Origin: Butyriboletus loyo
Taxonomy: Eukaryota; Basidiomycota; Agaricomycetes; Boletales; Boletaceae
NCBI GenBank assembly: GCA_038093515.1
Contig: JBBPSI010000109.1
Coordinates: 23,347-87,346 of the forward strand
Reading direction: 5' to 3'
Length of the DNA: 64,000 nucleotides
How positions within the stretch are numbered: the first letter of the stretch is position 1; each line of letters starts with the position of its first letter. The position numbers and the translations under genes were made by a program. Under the pieces are notes generated by a model, which did no database searches, was not told where the DNA came from, and worked only from the letters and a program-made list of their open reading frames with translations. Positions 1-12,588 of this stretch are shown piece after piece.

Positions 1-333
1 GTTCCAAAGCGAGGACGAACCCCGACTCTCGTCAAGACAGCATTTTGGAAGATGCCCCATTGGAGCTGGGTCGAATGGGACATGCTTCTTGTGTTCTCGA
101 ACGTGATGTACGACTCGCTCAATAGAAATTTTTCATCCGAGTCCTGCGCGGGTTTCCGCTGGCAGAATACGCTTAGTTACCGCATTAAGGGATGATTGGA
201 GATCTTGCTCACGTGAGCCTGACCTGTAAGTAGGTATGAGGCCAAACTCAACTCAACTCAACTCTTGCCCCGCTTGTTCGCCCGCTCCGCCTTATTTTCC
301 GTTTGTCACTTACCCTCACAGCGAACATCTGAT
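1..333. other. Upstream region of glycogen synthase
   Basis: No gene recognised. It holds the presumed promoter and leader of the downstream glycogen synthase. A short pentanucleotide run (four copies of actca-type units, about 243-262) lies just inside the leader. An ATG at 236 opens the same frame but the family-like protein only begins at 334. Confidence 0.5.
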
Positions 334-2975
334 CATGGCAGAAGAAGCCCCAGAACCACCAAAGCGCGACGTACAAAACCATATCCTCTTTGAATGTGCT
401 TGGGAGGTCGTCAACAAGGTCGGAGGCATCTACACAGTTATAAAGACCAAGGTGCCCGTCACCGTTGCAGAGTATGGCGATCGATACACGCTTATCGGCC
501 CTCTCATATACAAAACTGCGCCGATGGAAGTAGAGGCGCAGGAGCCCACTGATCCCGCGTTGGCAGCCACATTATACAACATGCGCGTCCAAGGCGTCAA
601 ATGTTTGTACGGCCGTTGGCTGATCGAGGGTGCACCCCGCGTACTCTTGTTTGACACTGGCAGCGCATCCCCTCGACTCGATGAGTGGAAAGCAGACCTA
701 TGGAATTTGGCTGGCATCCCTTCTCCGCCCCAAGACACCGAAACAAACGATACAATTATATTTGGATACCTCGTCGCGTGGTTCCTCGGGGAGGTATGTG
801 ATCCGTCGTCTCCCGTCTCACTCCACTCACCGGTTTCGGCCGACAATCGTTCAGTATGTGGCGCGACAGCTCCACACTGCTGTTGTCGCCCATTTTCACG
901 AGTGGCAGGCCGGCGTCGCGATCCCGCTATGCCGAAAGAGACACATCGACGTCACGACGGTGTTCACGACCCATGCTACCCTCCTCGGTCGTTACCTCTG
1001 TGCTGGGAGTGTCGATTTTTACAACAACCTCCAGTATTTTGATGTCGACCACGAAGCCGGCAAGCGAGGCATATACCACCGCTATTGTATCGAACGGGCG
1101 TCTGCGCACTGCTCGGATGTTTTTACGACTGTATCAGACATCACTGCGTACGAAGCGGAGCATCTTTTGAAGCGCAAACCAGACGGGATAGTGCCAAATG
1201 GGCTCAACGTCGTCAAGTTCCAAGCGATACACGAATTCCAGAATTTGCACGCTACTGCAAAAGCTAAAATACACGAGTTTATCCGGGGTCACTTTTATGG
1301 TTACTATGATTTCGATCTCGACAATACGCTATATGTCAGTTCTCTGCGTTGATCTTTTGCATGCGTTACTGAAGTCTCTGAAAGATGTTTACTGCCGGTC
1401 GTTACGAGTATCGAAACAAGGGAGTGGATATGTTTATCGAGTCCCTCGCGCGTGAGCTTGTCCCAGTTTTGATACATGGCCTTTTGTTTTACTACGTTAT
1501 TGACAGGTCTAAACTACCGCCTTCAGCAATCTGGTTCGAAGACGACCATCGTTGCATTCATCGTTATGCCTGCCACCACAACCTCTTACTTGGTCGATGC
1601 TCTGAAAGGGCAGGCAGTCATGAAACAACTGAAGGACACCGTTACTGAAATACAAAACCGAATCGGTGCTCGCTTGTTCGAGCATGCTGCCAGGTATCAT
1701 GGGTATGTGCTGTCAATTACCACTTCAGGATGGTTAGATATAACCATATTTGATTCTGCAGCGAGGGAAAGTTGGAGCTTCAGCCGGATAATCTCCTGTC
1801 TACGGAGGACCAGTTATTGCTGAAGCGACGGATATTTGCGCTCAAACGTAGCTCACACCCCCCAATTGTCACGCACAACATGGAAGATGATGCCAGCGAC
1901 CCCATTCTGAACCAGCTCCGTCGCGTCAAACTGTTCAATGCCCCGTCTGACAGGGTGAAGGTGATTTTCCACCCAGAATTTTTGAACTCGAACAACCCCA
2001 TCTTGGGCCTTGACTACGAGGAGTTTGTGAGAGGGTGCCATCTGGGTGTGTTCCCGAGCTACTACGAGCCATGGGGTTACACGCCGGCAGAGTGTACGGT
2101 TGTGAGTAATGCGCCCGATGTTGACGATGATGAGGTTGCTGACTGAGAGGTCAGATGGGGGTTCCGTCTGTCACCACCAATTTGTCTGGATTCGGGTGTT
2201 TCATGCAAGACCTGATCGAAAGACCGGAGGATGAAGGCTGCTACATCGTCGATCGTAGGACGCAATCAGTCGATGAATCCGTCAATAACCTGACGAACTT
2301 CATGTTCCAATTCTCTAACAAGACACGGCGACAGCGGATTAACCAACGCAACCGGGTGGAGCGATTAAGTCCGCTGTTGGACTGGAAAAACCTTGGGATC
2401 GAGTACTCCAAATCGAGACAATTAGCGTTAAGGCGGGCATATCCCGATGCATTCCTGAACGCGAGCGGTGAGGCGGATGACGAGGATGCTGACTGGTTCG
2501 GAGCGAGCATGGAGCGGTTTTGGCCATTGTCTGCCCCTGCCAGCCCTCGTCTGCGGATGTCCGGGATCGCCACTCCGGGGGACATAGGAACGCTAACAGA
2601 GGAGGTGAGTTGTCCAGGGCGACGTGGAAGACAAGGGCTGAACCTAGTTCGCCGCCTTCCAGATGCAGCGACTGAACACGAGCGACTACCACGGCCATAA
2701 CTGGCCACGCTCGGCCGAGGACGAGGAGGATGGGTATCCTTTGTGAGTGGCTGTCCTTATCAAGGTTTTATCTCACCTTGTTCATTTCCGCGTTGCGCAC
2801 TTGTGACAGCCCGCTTGTCGTGAAGGTCCGTTCACGTGCGGGGTCTGGGGTCAATACACCCGGCGGGGGTGTGTCCAAGAGTTTAAGCGAGAGGGACCTG
2901 CAAAAGGCAGATGCCGCCCTGAGCACGATTACACCGACGGCGCCAGAAGTTGGGACGGTGCAGAAGAAGGCGTGA
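334..2975 (+). CDS. GSY1: Glycogen [starch] synthase, GT3 family
   Basis: Transfers glucose from UDP-glucose to growing glycogen chains in the cytosol. Eight exons join through GT-AG introns at about 794-854, 1335-1384, 1452-1506, 1703-1761, 2102-2154, 2605-2662 and 2743-2809, giving about 745 residues, close to the yeast enzymes. The first exon has the N-terminal [20 protein letters not shown] signature that binds UDP-glucose. The second has HFHEWQAG and [14 protein letters not shown]. The fifth and sixth have [12 protein letters not shown] and [13 protein letters not shown], the acceptor and catalytic loop of GT3 enzymes. The serine-rich C-terminal tail (2465-2975) corresponds to the part phosphorylated in other glycogen synthases; that regulation is inferred. 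I chose ATG 334 because family similarity starts there, not at 236. Confidence 0.95.
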
Positions 2976-3228
2976 AGACTGAGAACAAGTCCGGTAGAGC
3001 TCGTTATGTACCTGCTTGGATATGTATCTACTGGCAGATTGTTGTGTATGCACTTGTGGCTTTCTCCGGGTAGCGTCCCGGTTTTTTCCGATTGTGGCCA
3101 GGACAGCATTTTTTTACACATCTATCTCAATCCCTGCACCTCGTTATCCTGGTTCTCTTCTTCACCGTCGCTACCAGCGACGACACCATCTCTGTCGTTC
3201 TCACCATCGTGGACGAGCTACAACTACC

Positions 3229-5234
3229 ATGAGCGCACCTCGTCCGACGATGAAGACCATTCAGAAGCGGTTTTGTACCGCTCTACCCCGCGCTGTCTCG
3301 TCCCCCTCTGCATCGGCTAGCGCAATATCTAGAGTTCGTTCGAACTCAGCCCCATCTTCCCGTCCGTTGTACACAGCGAACTCTACCTCAGGACCCCTCG
3401 CTTTCTTTGACTCTCCCCCACCTCCACCGCCACCTCCCAGTTCTCGCCCAGGCAATCCTCACATCATCTCCACATCGCGCCTCCCCGTCAAGGTCGAGGG
3501 TGAGGGTTCTTCCCAGTCGACCAGCCCGCACTCGCACAACTCACCGCACGGACAAGGCCAGACGTCTGGCCAACCACCTTTCTCCGTCGCACTCACCTCA
3601 CCACAAGCAAATTCCTCGTCACCCCCTGTCGTACCCGCCTCGCATCAATCCGCGGGGTTTTTTCCGTATTCCTCCTTTCCTCCAATTCCGTTTTGTAATG
3701 TCTCCCTCTCTGATCACTCCGACTCGCATCCGCGTGTCAAGAGGCACCGCGTGCGATTTCATCTGGACGTCGGTGCATACGGAATTCCAAAACATGCAAA
3801 GAAGCGTGTGAAATCAGGCATGGGCAGCCCTGGCGTCTCCACCGGACTTTTCTTCCAGGGCGTACCAACCGAGGACCTCAGTCTTGCCGTCCAAGTAGGC
3901 GAAGATGCTTTCTTCATCCGTGAAAATGCCATGGGCGTAGCCGATGGCGTCGGGGGCTGGTCACGGTCCAGAGGTACGTATATAGCACTTGAGTTTCATT
4001 AAACTTAACCTTGACCCCAATTTCAATGACTTTAGATTCTTGCACGTCGAAACGTGCGTCTCAGGACCCTTCGCCTAGCGCTATGTTCGCTCGGCGTTTG
4101 ATGCATCATTGCTCGGCAGAGGCCCTCGAAGTTAATGCTTGCACTTCCCAGCGGCGCGAAGCATCACCAGCCCGCAGTACCTCACCAAGACGTACGGGCG
4201 GCACAGCCCTCAATGGCGAGTGGCCATGGAATACGGACGTAGATCAGCTCAACGAGCAGCTGGAAGATTCGCTCGAGGATCTTGAAGATGGCTTGGACGT
4301 TCTCATGATTCTCGAACGTGCGTATGAAAAAACGATCAAAGCGCATGTCGTGGCCGAGGATTCGACTCTCCCTGCGCAGGTAGCGCGGCCACCCTCGCTT
4401 CGTTCCATTCCTGAAGACCAGCCGCTTTCCACGGGAATCGCCGATGCTGTGGTTCCACCTCCGACTTCCACACTACCGCCTGAGAACCACATCGTCCCGC
4501 AGCCAAACGTCGTTCCGTTGAAGACGGGATCTTCGACTGCACTTGTCGCAGTTCTTCAACATTCCCGACCACCGACGCCTCCTCGATCTTCTCCCCATCA
4601 TCCGATGTTATTTAATTTACCAGCTTCGCCGAAACCTACCCACGATGCAGTTCTCAAGATTGCACACCTGGGCGACTGCATGGGTATGCTAGTGCGGGAT
4701 GAGTACATCGCCTGGCGCAGTGCTGAGATGTGGCGGGCCTTCAACACACCTGTGCAACTCGGACCGAGTTCTTCTGCCCGACCCGGCGACGCGCAGATCC
4801 TCGAACTCCCCGTACAAGCGGACGATATCCTCATCCTTGCGAGTGATGGACTGAGCGACAACTTGTGGGACTCTGAGGTGCTGGATGAAGTGGTACGATT
4901 TAAGAGGACGTTTTTGAAGGATGCGGAGAAGTGCAAGGGTCAGGGGCTGCTTGGTCGTAGGACACTTGCAGGGATGTTGAGCGAGGCGCTGTGCTCGAGG
5001 GCTCGTCGGGTATCGGAGAGGAAGGGGAAGAGTTTTGCGGATGACGATGGAGAGTTGGAAGACGAGATACCGTTTGCACGCCGAGCAAGGGAACAAGGGA
5101 AAACTTTCAAGGGCGGTAAAATCGATGGTGAGCGTCCTTTATATGGCTCCTACCCCGAGTTCTGAGATGGCTCCATAGATATCTCCGTGCTGGTAGCAGT
5201 CGTGTCACCGGCACCAGACATGGCGCTGAACTAA
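3229..5234 (+). CDS. PP2C-type protein phosphatase, PTC7/PPTC7 family
   Basis: Metal-dependent Ser/Thr phosphatase. The basic, serine-rich start (KTIQKRFCTALPRAVSS) resembles a mitochondrial presequence, fitting the PTC7 family, which acts in mitochondria. Metal and catalytic motifs are visible: ADGVGGW at about 3940-3960, LGDCMGMLVRDEYIAWRS near 4668, LASDGLSDNLWD near 4840. A first intron (3974-4035) follows GGWSRSR. A second (5128-5178) must be removed to give the conserved end GGKIDDISVLVAVVSP and the stop at 5232-5234; reading through it would stop at 5165 and lose the final metal-binding Asp pair. A proline-rich region at 3410-3640 and an acidic-then-proline-rich insert at 4200-4600 are longer than in yeast Ptc7. 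The gene lies just downstream of glycogen synthase on the same strand. Confidence 0.85.
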
Positions 5235-5414
5235 GTCACGAATTGGTTTGTAGCATTTGTATCCTCACCGTGCATGTATACAACATTCGTTTGCATCTTT
5301 TGATTCACTGTATGAATATGGATAGATTGTAGATGGAACAGTATTTCTAGCGCCCTGACATTTTATGTTTGAGTCACAACAACATCGATTGGTGTACATT
5401 TGAACGACATCCGT

Positions 5415-6456
5415 CTAGCTAACATCCATAGCCTCGCCTGCGACAGGCGTGATTTGCTCGCTGACGATCAAACTTCTGATGTTCTCACTCTTCCAAGCAG
5501 TGGTTCCCCGCCTGAAGGTATATTTACGCTCTTTTTCAACACGCTCGTTTGGTTTGACAAAGTTGCGCAGCATCTCAGCACCAGTTGCAGTGATGACACA
5601 AGCATCGATGTTGGAACCCGAACCGAGATCGTTGAAGATACCAGCTGAAACGGCGGCCGTCACCAGCTGAAGGGCTTCCTCTCGCTGTGGGCGGGGGTAA
5701 CGTCAGCGCTCCGGACGTGTGAGAGAAATGGAGGCTCAGATCACCGTCAAGTTGGGCTTCCAACTGCTCTCGAAGACGGCCATGGCTGCAAGGCTTCCCG
5801 ATCCCATCGTCACATAGGGAAGCTTGTCGGTGGAACCGTGAGGATGGATAGTGAAGAGTTGTGGACCGGTGACATCGACGCCCCCGAGGACGAGTGCAGC
5901 GCCGACATGTCCTTGATGTCTTTGGACGGATGGATTCAGCATCTCCACCAGAAAACACAAGAGAACAGACGGACCGAAACAGATGTTGTTTGAGCATCGT
6001 CATCGCAGTGACCACGTGCGGCTTCCTCCCCGTCGAGAGTGCGTGCAGCTCAATATTGGACGAGATCGTCGCGGTGACGAATTCGGTGTCTGCTGCAGTC
6101 CCTGCACCGCAACAGCGAATGGACTCTGAGATGTAGTGTATCTGGAGGGACGTGCTTGAGGCGCTGGGATAGGTGGATGATGAGCGCGGCCACGCACCTT
6201 TTCGCAGTTCTTGTCTGCGACGATCGGGCCTTCAGTCGCACGCGTATCTGCGCCGAGCACGATGCCATCTCTGAATATACACCCTACGATGGTGGTACCG
6301 GTACTGGTCGCCTTGGGCAGCGGCAGTCCTTTTTCCGCCAGAAAGTGATTGCTTGTCCGAAGTGATGAATATCGTTGAGAACGAATCCCATCGCGAACGC
6401 GCTCACCGTATCGAGTTTGAGAAATCGAAGCCAGACGACCTGTACACGTTGTCCAT
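5415..6456 (-). CDS. PUP1: 20S proteasome subunit beta2 (trypsin-like site)
   Basis: Catalytic beta ring subunit. The spliced protein starts [17 protein letters not shown] at 6456. It continues through [18 protein letters not shown], then [20 protein letters not shown], so the active-site Thr follows the propeptide Gly as in all beta2 subunits. Later exons carry the GAGTAADTE region, [37 protein letters not shown] and [17 protein letters not shown]. The C-terminal extension ending AMDVS matches the long arm of beta2. The first intron (about 6353-6407) is set by its CTCAAC branch site and the need to join SIR to NHF. About 270 residues after splicing, full length. It is divergent from the BAR gene with 210 bp between start codons. 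Confidence 0.93.
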
Positions 6457-6666
6457 CGTCGCCAATGTCGAGGTGAGATGTTGGAACGAACTTGTTAACG
6501 AGGCATACGCGTCGTACCCCCGCGAGAGCCGGACTGGTGGCACCGCTTTCCTTTGGGAGTTTGCAAACCCCGGACAGCCTCCCTTTTACCGTCGCCCACA
6601 ACGACCTGCCAACTCCAAGTTGCCAACCCAGCGTTGACCGCGCCAGCGACCAAGTAGACATCGACA
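6457..6666. promoter_or_regulatory. Shared divergent promoter, PUP1 / BAR gene
   Basis: The 210 bp between the two start codons must hold both promoters. I saw no consensus TATA box and no proteasome-associated control element that I could name. Confidence 0.4.
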
Positions 6667-7923
6667 ATGGACGGCTGGAGCAAGTTTCAATCGAGCATTT
6701 CCAACTTGAACCTCGGCCAATCGGCCAACAAGCTGGCAAAGGGCTTCAACTCGAGTGTCCAGGCGACGCGAGAACGTTTGGGTCAGATTGCACCTGGTGA
6801 AATCACAGAATTGCCCCAAGGTCGGTGTCTCCAAAAATACAGTCGTACACCTTACCCATTTCACCCCTCACAGAGTACAAAGACCTGGAGGCCCGTGTCG
6901 ACGCACTGCGTCAGGCCCACCTCACTCTGCTCAAGTAAGATGTCAGGGACGCGCATATCCGTCGTATCTGACCGAGTTCTCCCCCAGGATCACCAAGGCA
7001 TACGAGTCCGAGTCTTATGACTACCCAACTCAGATTCAGGAGTCGATTTCCGAGCTGTCCACCACCATTGGAACTGGCATCACGAATTTCGCTGCCAACA
7101 ATCTCAAGGGCACAAATATCCCCGCGCCGAACCCCATTGCCCCTGTGGCTGCGCAGCACAAGACACTCCCGCATGCACTCGGTCGTGCTGCCACCAATGC
7201 TGCTACGGTGCTGCGCGAAGCGCCAGAGGGAAATGATGATAAGCTCGGAAGGGCGTTCGGCCTGTATGCTGGCGCTTGGGATATCATTGCTAGCGCACGT
7301 ATCGAACATGACGATGCGATCCAGATGCAATACCTCTACCCGTGGCAGACGACGTTGTCGACATCGATCAACGTTGCCATGAAGGCCCGTCAGGCCGTTC
7401 GTGCCAGCAGACTTGAGCTCGATGCGGCCAAACAATCGTAAGACGTCGCGTTGACTCACCGCTCGATTGGCTGAAATGTCCCTTGTTTAGTTTGAAGACC
7501 GCAAGCCCTGCTAGGCAAGAGCAGGCGAAGCTCGACATAGAGAATGCAGAGGACGACCTCGTCCAGAAGACCGAGGTCGCAATCACGCTCATGAAGACCG
7601 TTCTTGAGAACGTACGTTCCAACTGATTGCGTTTCTTTCAACGAGAAGTCAACTCTCTCCCTCTCCTAGCCCGAGCCTCTCAAGAACTTGAACGAACTCG
7701 TCAAAGCACAAGTAAGTACATGTCATTGCGGACTGCTTCTAGATTGCTGATGTCCGTTCAGTTAGTCTACTTTTCCTCTGCCGCCGAGGCACTCTCGTCC
7801 ACACAGGGCGATATAGAAGATTTGAGCGTGGCCGCGGAGGGTGAATACAGGTACCGTACCTTTCATCATTCTCTGCCAATGTCACCGTCTCACGTTTACT
7901 CTAGAAAGTCTCGGGATCACTGA
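6667..7923 (+). CDS. BAR domain protein, Gvp36-like
   Basis: Likely membrane-curvature protein of the Golgi/endosome system, by similarity to yeast Gvp36. It starts MDGWSKFQSSISNLNLG. A short GEITELPQ segment splices to EYKDLEARVDALRQAHLTLL, then a long exon (about 6988-7439) with ITKAYESESYDYP and PHALGRAATNAATVL, and helices with LGRAFGLYAGAWDIIASARI typical of the BAR core. Further exons carry ARQEQAKLDIENAEDDLVQKT and the last helix LVYFSSAAEALSSTQGDIE. The last intron (7851-7904) is a multiple of three, so reading through it keeps the frame; both forms end RKSRDH with the stop at 7921-7923. The function is inferred from the family. Confidence 0.8.
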
Positions 7924-8680
7924 ATAACTACCTCAGGCATGACATACAGCTCGGAGCACATGCCATGCATCTCTAACGCCTGTTTATGGATACGGTCATA
8001 TAGTATACTTTCCTTGCGCGTGTCAGTTCTGCCATTCATTCCTTCACTCGTGAAGGCCGACGTTTGTCTCCTTCTGTTGTCTGCGACCTATATGTAACTT
8101 GTGCAATCGGACAACCTTGTTCGGACCCGGTCTGTGATAGTGCTATAGACAATGGATGATTATTATAATCGCTCAGAAATCGTGCTCGGTAAGTTACATG
8201 TGAGATACTGCAAAGCTTACACATGACTTGGATGAAAATTTGGTGAACCCACGCTGTCCAGGCCACGTGATGTTGAACCAAGTCTTTTTTTTTTTTCCTG
8301 CTTGAGCCTCCATTCCCCTCACCTCGTCGAGTTTGACTTTAAGAATGACTAGTAGCCGGTGACCAGTCGAGGTGAGCATCTAATTTTCCTCGGTTTAGGA
8401 ACCACCGCATTTTTCGTGATGATTTTGTTGCTGTGCACCAGACCGAGTGCTTCTGCTCTTTGAGGAACATTACCCTGGCCCTCTATTATACGCTCGAGGG
8501 TCCTGATCATTCTCCGTTTCATGTCGATCTGAGCTAATATTGACTGATCACTGTTTTCATTCCATAGGCTTTCCCATTCAAGTGGCTACACGTTATGGAT
8601 AAGATGGTATTAGCTCCCATCTCGTATCGTTCAGTACAACGACCTGTATATACAATTCGTTCGGTTTTGCAACCCAATGG
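7924..8680. other. Intergenic, nothing recognised
   Basis: No conserved coding segment on either strand. It contains a 14-nt T run near 8284-8297 and AT-rich stretches, consistent with two facing 3' ends (BAR gene and aldehyde dehydrogenase). Confidence 0.5.
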
Positions 8681-10887
8681 TCACGTCGTCTTGATCTTCA
8701 TGTGTACAGATTTCGCGCGAGTGAGCTGGTCGTAACCTAGAAGCAAGTGAAACGACTCGTGATGGTTTGCCCATCGGGCGAGGAGTTATCACGTACCAAA
8801 CTTGCTCAGACTGACCCCACGACCGCTGTTCTTGACGCCCGTCCACGACAATGCAGGATCAAGGAAGTCGCACCTTTCGATCACGCCAATAAGAGACGAC
8901 GATTAATCATGGGCAAAGATATTACCTGTTCAAAAACACTGTCCCAGTTTGCAGTTCTTCAACGATGTGCAAGAAAGCTTCCTCAGAATCACGGTTTTCT
9001 TGCGCGTTCGTCCATATGGAGGCCGTCAGCCCGTACGGGGAATCGTTCATAAGCCGGATGGCCTCTTCGTCCGAGGAGACCTGTTCGAATCCTGCTCGTC
9101 GATATCTTGCGAGTGATCGGAGAACTGTCTTAACTGACCTTCTGAATCCCAATAACGGGTCCGAATGTTTCCTCCTGTAGTGATACTGAGTGATGTCCAC
9201 TTTGGTCCAATCAGAGCATCCTACCATCATAACGTCCATAGCTACACGATGGGTCATCTTAGCAATCGCATACTCGTTGACTGGCAGACTTACTGTGATT
9301 GACGTTGACCAGGACCTGCGGCGCAACGTAGGCAGTCCCACTTTTGCGTCCGTAAGTATTTGGTAGCCAACATTTGCATGCCAGCGTACTCACGGTTGAG
9401 CTATCAGAAACAGGTCCTCAGGAATGAGAGCCGTAGCGCCGGCCTTGACTATGTGCATTGTGAAGTCAACGAGGCGGTAAGGAAACCGAGAATCCTCACC
9501 CGCATCTACGACTTGTTTGCGAATCTTCTCAGCGCTTGCCACGCTGACAACTGGTCCAAGGGAAGTCTCTGGCTTGGTGGGATCACCCAAGACATATTTC
9601 TTTTGGCATGGAATATGAGCTTCGCAGGAATCAAGGTCTGGAAGAACAGTCACCTTGACGAGGTCGACATATTGTGCTACAAACTCGTCATACATGGATT
9701 CATGCACATATATGCGCTTTGACAGTGAATTGAGTAGGCGAAGAAAACCCAAGTGACGCCGACCTACCTCGATAGCGCAACAGCTCTGGCCCGAGTTAAA
9801 CATGGCACCTTCACAAGAGAAGATATCTCAGTCAAGCAATGCGACTGGGTGTGTCAAGACCCTACCATCCACGAGTTCTGCGACGGTGTACTTTAGATCT
9901 GCATCTGGACGAACGTACGCAGGGTCTTTTCCTCCGAGCTATCAACAAATTAGCCATCGCGAGACCTGCAGAATCTTGAGGATACCTCGAGCGCAACACC
10001 CTTGAATCCGGCAGCCTCTACGGCTGCACGCTCCACAGCGTGGCCCCCCACGACGCTCCCAGTGAAGGAGATAAAGTCCACCAGTTTGTGTTTTACCACG
10101 TAGGAGGTGAGCGCGGGTGATAGGTGCAAGACTTGCACGAGGTCCTCTGGCACACCAGCTTTGTGAAGTGCATCGACGAAACGTTCTGCTACTAGGGGTG
10201 TCTGTGGGGAGGGTTTGAGTAGTACTGCATTTCCAGCTACGATAGCGGGAAGGACAGAATTGATCGTCACGAGATACGGATAGCTGATTGGAGCGCGACA
10301 ACGTAAATCAGTGGACGGAGTGAGAGAGGGAATAAAACGTACTTCCAAGGAGCGATTACGAAGACGACGCCGAGGGGCTCACGCCTGATGTACCGTCTGA
10401 ACCCAGGCTCATCTGTGTCTTTGAGAGAGACGTCTGAGAGGTAGGACTCTGCGATGGACAGCATGTATTCCGCGCGAGACAGGAATCCTCTGATCTCCCC
10501 AGGGACTTGACTCACGGGCCTTTGGCGGATCCGAATGAGTTGTATCTTGGGGCTCAGGACCCATGAAAGGAACGAACGCACCGACCCATTTGCAGGGTGA
10601 GCTCCAGATGGAGGGCTTTCCGTTCGTCATCTCCGATAGCCTTGAACCCCGACTGTGAAGGGCCAGTCTATGTAAGACCCGAGTATTGTAAGAGATATCT
10701 TCATACATACCACAAACTTGTGCCCAATCTCAATGCGCTCCTTGAGCGTGCGTTTCCTCCAAGCTGCTTGAGCGAGGGCAGCATCTTGAAGCTTGGTATC
10801 GAGCTCGGATTCGGTTGGGTATGTCCTTGTTACATATGGTTGTTGGCTGTGAGGAATGATGGTCGTCTGTGTCTGTATGTTGGCCAT
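8681..10887 (-). CDS. NAD(P)-dependent aldehyde dehydrogenase
   Basis: Oxidises an aldehyde to an acid; the substrate cannot be told from sequence. Begins MANIQTQTTIIPHSQQPYV at 10887. In order: AAWRKRTLKERIEIGHKF, RREPLGVVFVIAPWKYPYLV, GNAVLLKPSPQTPLVAERF (cofactor-binding), the FTGSVVGGHAVERAA loop, LELGGKDPAYV with the general-base Glu, FNSGQSCCAIE with the catalytic Cys, then YVAPQVLVNVNH, EETFGPVIGIQKV and SPYGLTASIWT. The C-terminal exons give PALSWTGVKNSGRG and, after an intron, YDQLTRAKSVHMKIKTT with the stop at 8681. Many short introns are needed, and the family signatures lie in the right order with none missing. It appears intact. Confidence 0.88.
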
Positions 10888-10978
10888 GGATGGTGTGGAT
10901 AGGTGATGGCCACTTGCGATCTTGAACGTTTTCTATATGATTATCTCATTATCTTATCTCATTTGCCATACTTGTAGG

Positions 10979-11445
10979 GACTTGCGCACTACTATATAAG
11001 ATCATCGACGAGGTTCTTGATGCACGCGATCCAGAGGGCTGCCGAAGTCGACTCGTCGAAAGGAGCTCGTGTTCGTCCTGAACAAAATAGGTGCGCGCGT
11101 TTTGTCCCTCTTTCTTCTTCGTTTTGTCGTTTGATTTGACGCGCGCGCAGGTTGGCAGATCTCTTTCCGAGGGAGAACGCACAGCAGTGGTTGCGGTACC
11201 TCCGACATTACACGCCGACCCTCCCGTTCCGTTCGGCCGCGTACAACCAGCGATCTAATTTGTCTTCCGCGACGGCACCAGCGTTGCTTCGGCTCTTGAG
11301 GGCTTGCGAGCCGAGCTCAGCTCAAAGCATGACGGCCGGTGTGGTCGCTGAACGACAAGTTCCCGTCCTTAGCAGAACGCCCGAACCGACGCTGGGAAGG
11401 AGTGGCAACAAGGCTGGTGTGGAGAAAAGGGAAATAAAGGTTTGA
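10979..11445 (+). pseudogene. Broken fragment of NUG1/GNL3-type nucleolar GTPase
   Basis: A piece of the circularly permuted GTPase domain of a NUG1-like 60S assembly factor. EVLDARDPEGCRSRLVE appears in one frame; ELVFVLNKI (the G4 NKxD region) follows in another after an apparent deletion. A 67-bp GT-AG intron then joins NKI to DLFPRENAQQWLRYLRH. The fragment goes on with TLPFRSAAYNQRSNLSSATA and LLRLLRACEPSSAQSM. Where the P-loop (NVGKSSLIN in relatives) should follow, the sequence degenerates and the frame stops at 11443-11445. The N-terminal part and the rest of the protein are absent. Keeping an intron argues for a DNA-level duplication rather than a processed copy. Confidence 0.7.
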
Positions 11446-11696
11446 CAGAACGTTACGTATGTCGCTTCCAAAATTATAGATGTCCAAAGTTCTTTCACTG
11501 TGCGGCGGAACATTGATAACACAGGTGAAGCAGTACTATTGTGTTGTTGTGGAACATCAATATGCAGATTAATGTCGATCAAACACGGATCATTATAATG
11601 TGTTGAGGACCAACTGCTCAAGACCCTCGGATGCTGTTTTTTTAGAGATGTGTACAGAGGATAATGATGCGAGAGCGGTACAAATCAAGTCCGGTG

Positions 11697-12588
11697 TTAT
11701 ACTTTGTACCGTCGACCGGTCTTGGTGAAGAATGTTTGCAGAATGTACACCTGCAAACTGGTCTATGTTCAGAGGTGGTCAGATCGTGCTTGCATGGGAT
11801 CACATACACTGCCATCCCAACGACAGCCAAGCTTTCGCACACCCCATACCAGAATAAGCGACTACACATGGGTGAGTTAGACGCAGAAGCTACGCCGATT
11901 GCATGCTTACTTTTGCGTGGACTTGACCAGAGAGAAACCGCGTGTTTCTCGTGTGTGGAAACTATTATCACATAAGAAAAGTGCTCGACGCATTCCAGCG
12001 GAACACTTACTGTCTCTGGGTGCGTTTGACACTCATGAGCATGCTATTGAGCCTGTATATGCTTTCCTCGATTGGGCTCGTGTGATCCGAAACTTGACCA
12101 GGCTTGGCTGCGACTTCTCTCCGTGGTTCGCTCTCGACCATGATGTCAAAGTCGAGTAGCTTGTCGGTTAACGTGGACATGTCATTTTCGAAACAGAAGG
12201 AATATTCTCCGACAGTGTTCGCAGTCAAGACATAATCTCCCGAACGCTCGCGTTGTCCGTCAAGAAGCAGCTTCTCGTTGGGGTCTTTGACGTCAAAGTC
12301 AATGTCGAAAGAACCTCCTACTTGAACCTAAGGTAACGCTGAGAAAACTAGACCTGACCCGTGCAAGTATATACGTACTGCAAAGTAGAACTGAGAATAC
12401 AGGTTAGCATCCCGGACGTCCGGCTAAGTAGAAGCACGCACCCCGATCTTCTCTCCTGCCTTGTCCACGTCGGCGTAAAAACAGAGGCGTTCATTTGGTG
12501 CAATGATGGTGGTCAGAGCGGAGGCTTTGACGTGCTGAATCGACGCTAGAAAGAGCACGCTTGAAACGAGTAAGTTGAATAGAATCAT
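11697..12588 (-). CDS. p24 family cargo receptor (emp24/gp25L, GOLD domain)
   Basis: Type I membrane protein of ER-Golgi vesicles. The start at 12588 gives a signal peptide MILFNLLVSSVLFLASI, then ALTTIIAPNERLCFYADVDK, GEKIGFYFA, FDIDFDVKDPNEKLLLDGQ, GEYSFCFENDMSTLTDKL (the GOLD Cys pair) and a coiled coil around EESIYRLNSMLMSVKRTQ. After two more introns come FHTRETRGFSLVKSTQK, the membrane helix LFWYGVCESLAVVGMAVYIL, and the cytosolic tail QTFFTKTGRRYKV. The tail appears only if the intron ending TTTGCAG (just above 11749) is removed. Closest to the endosomal P24B group in fungi, from memory. Divergent from the Rua1 gene, with 244 bp between starts. Confidence 0.88.

Noticed and set aside
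4244..5096. Long minus-strand ORFs under the PP2C gene
   Set aside because: They are out-of-frame shadows of a conserved plus-strand phosphatase and have biased Ser/Arg composition.
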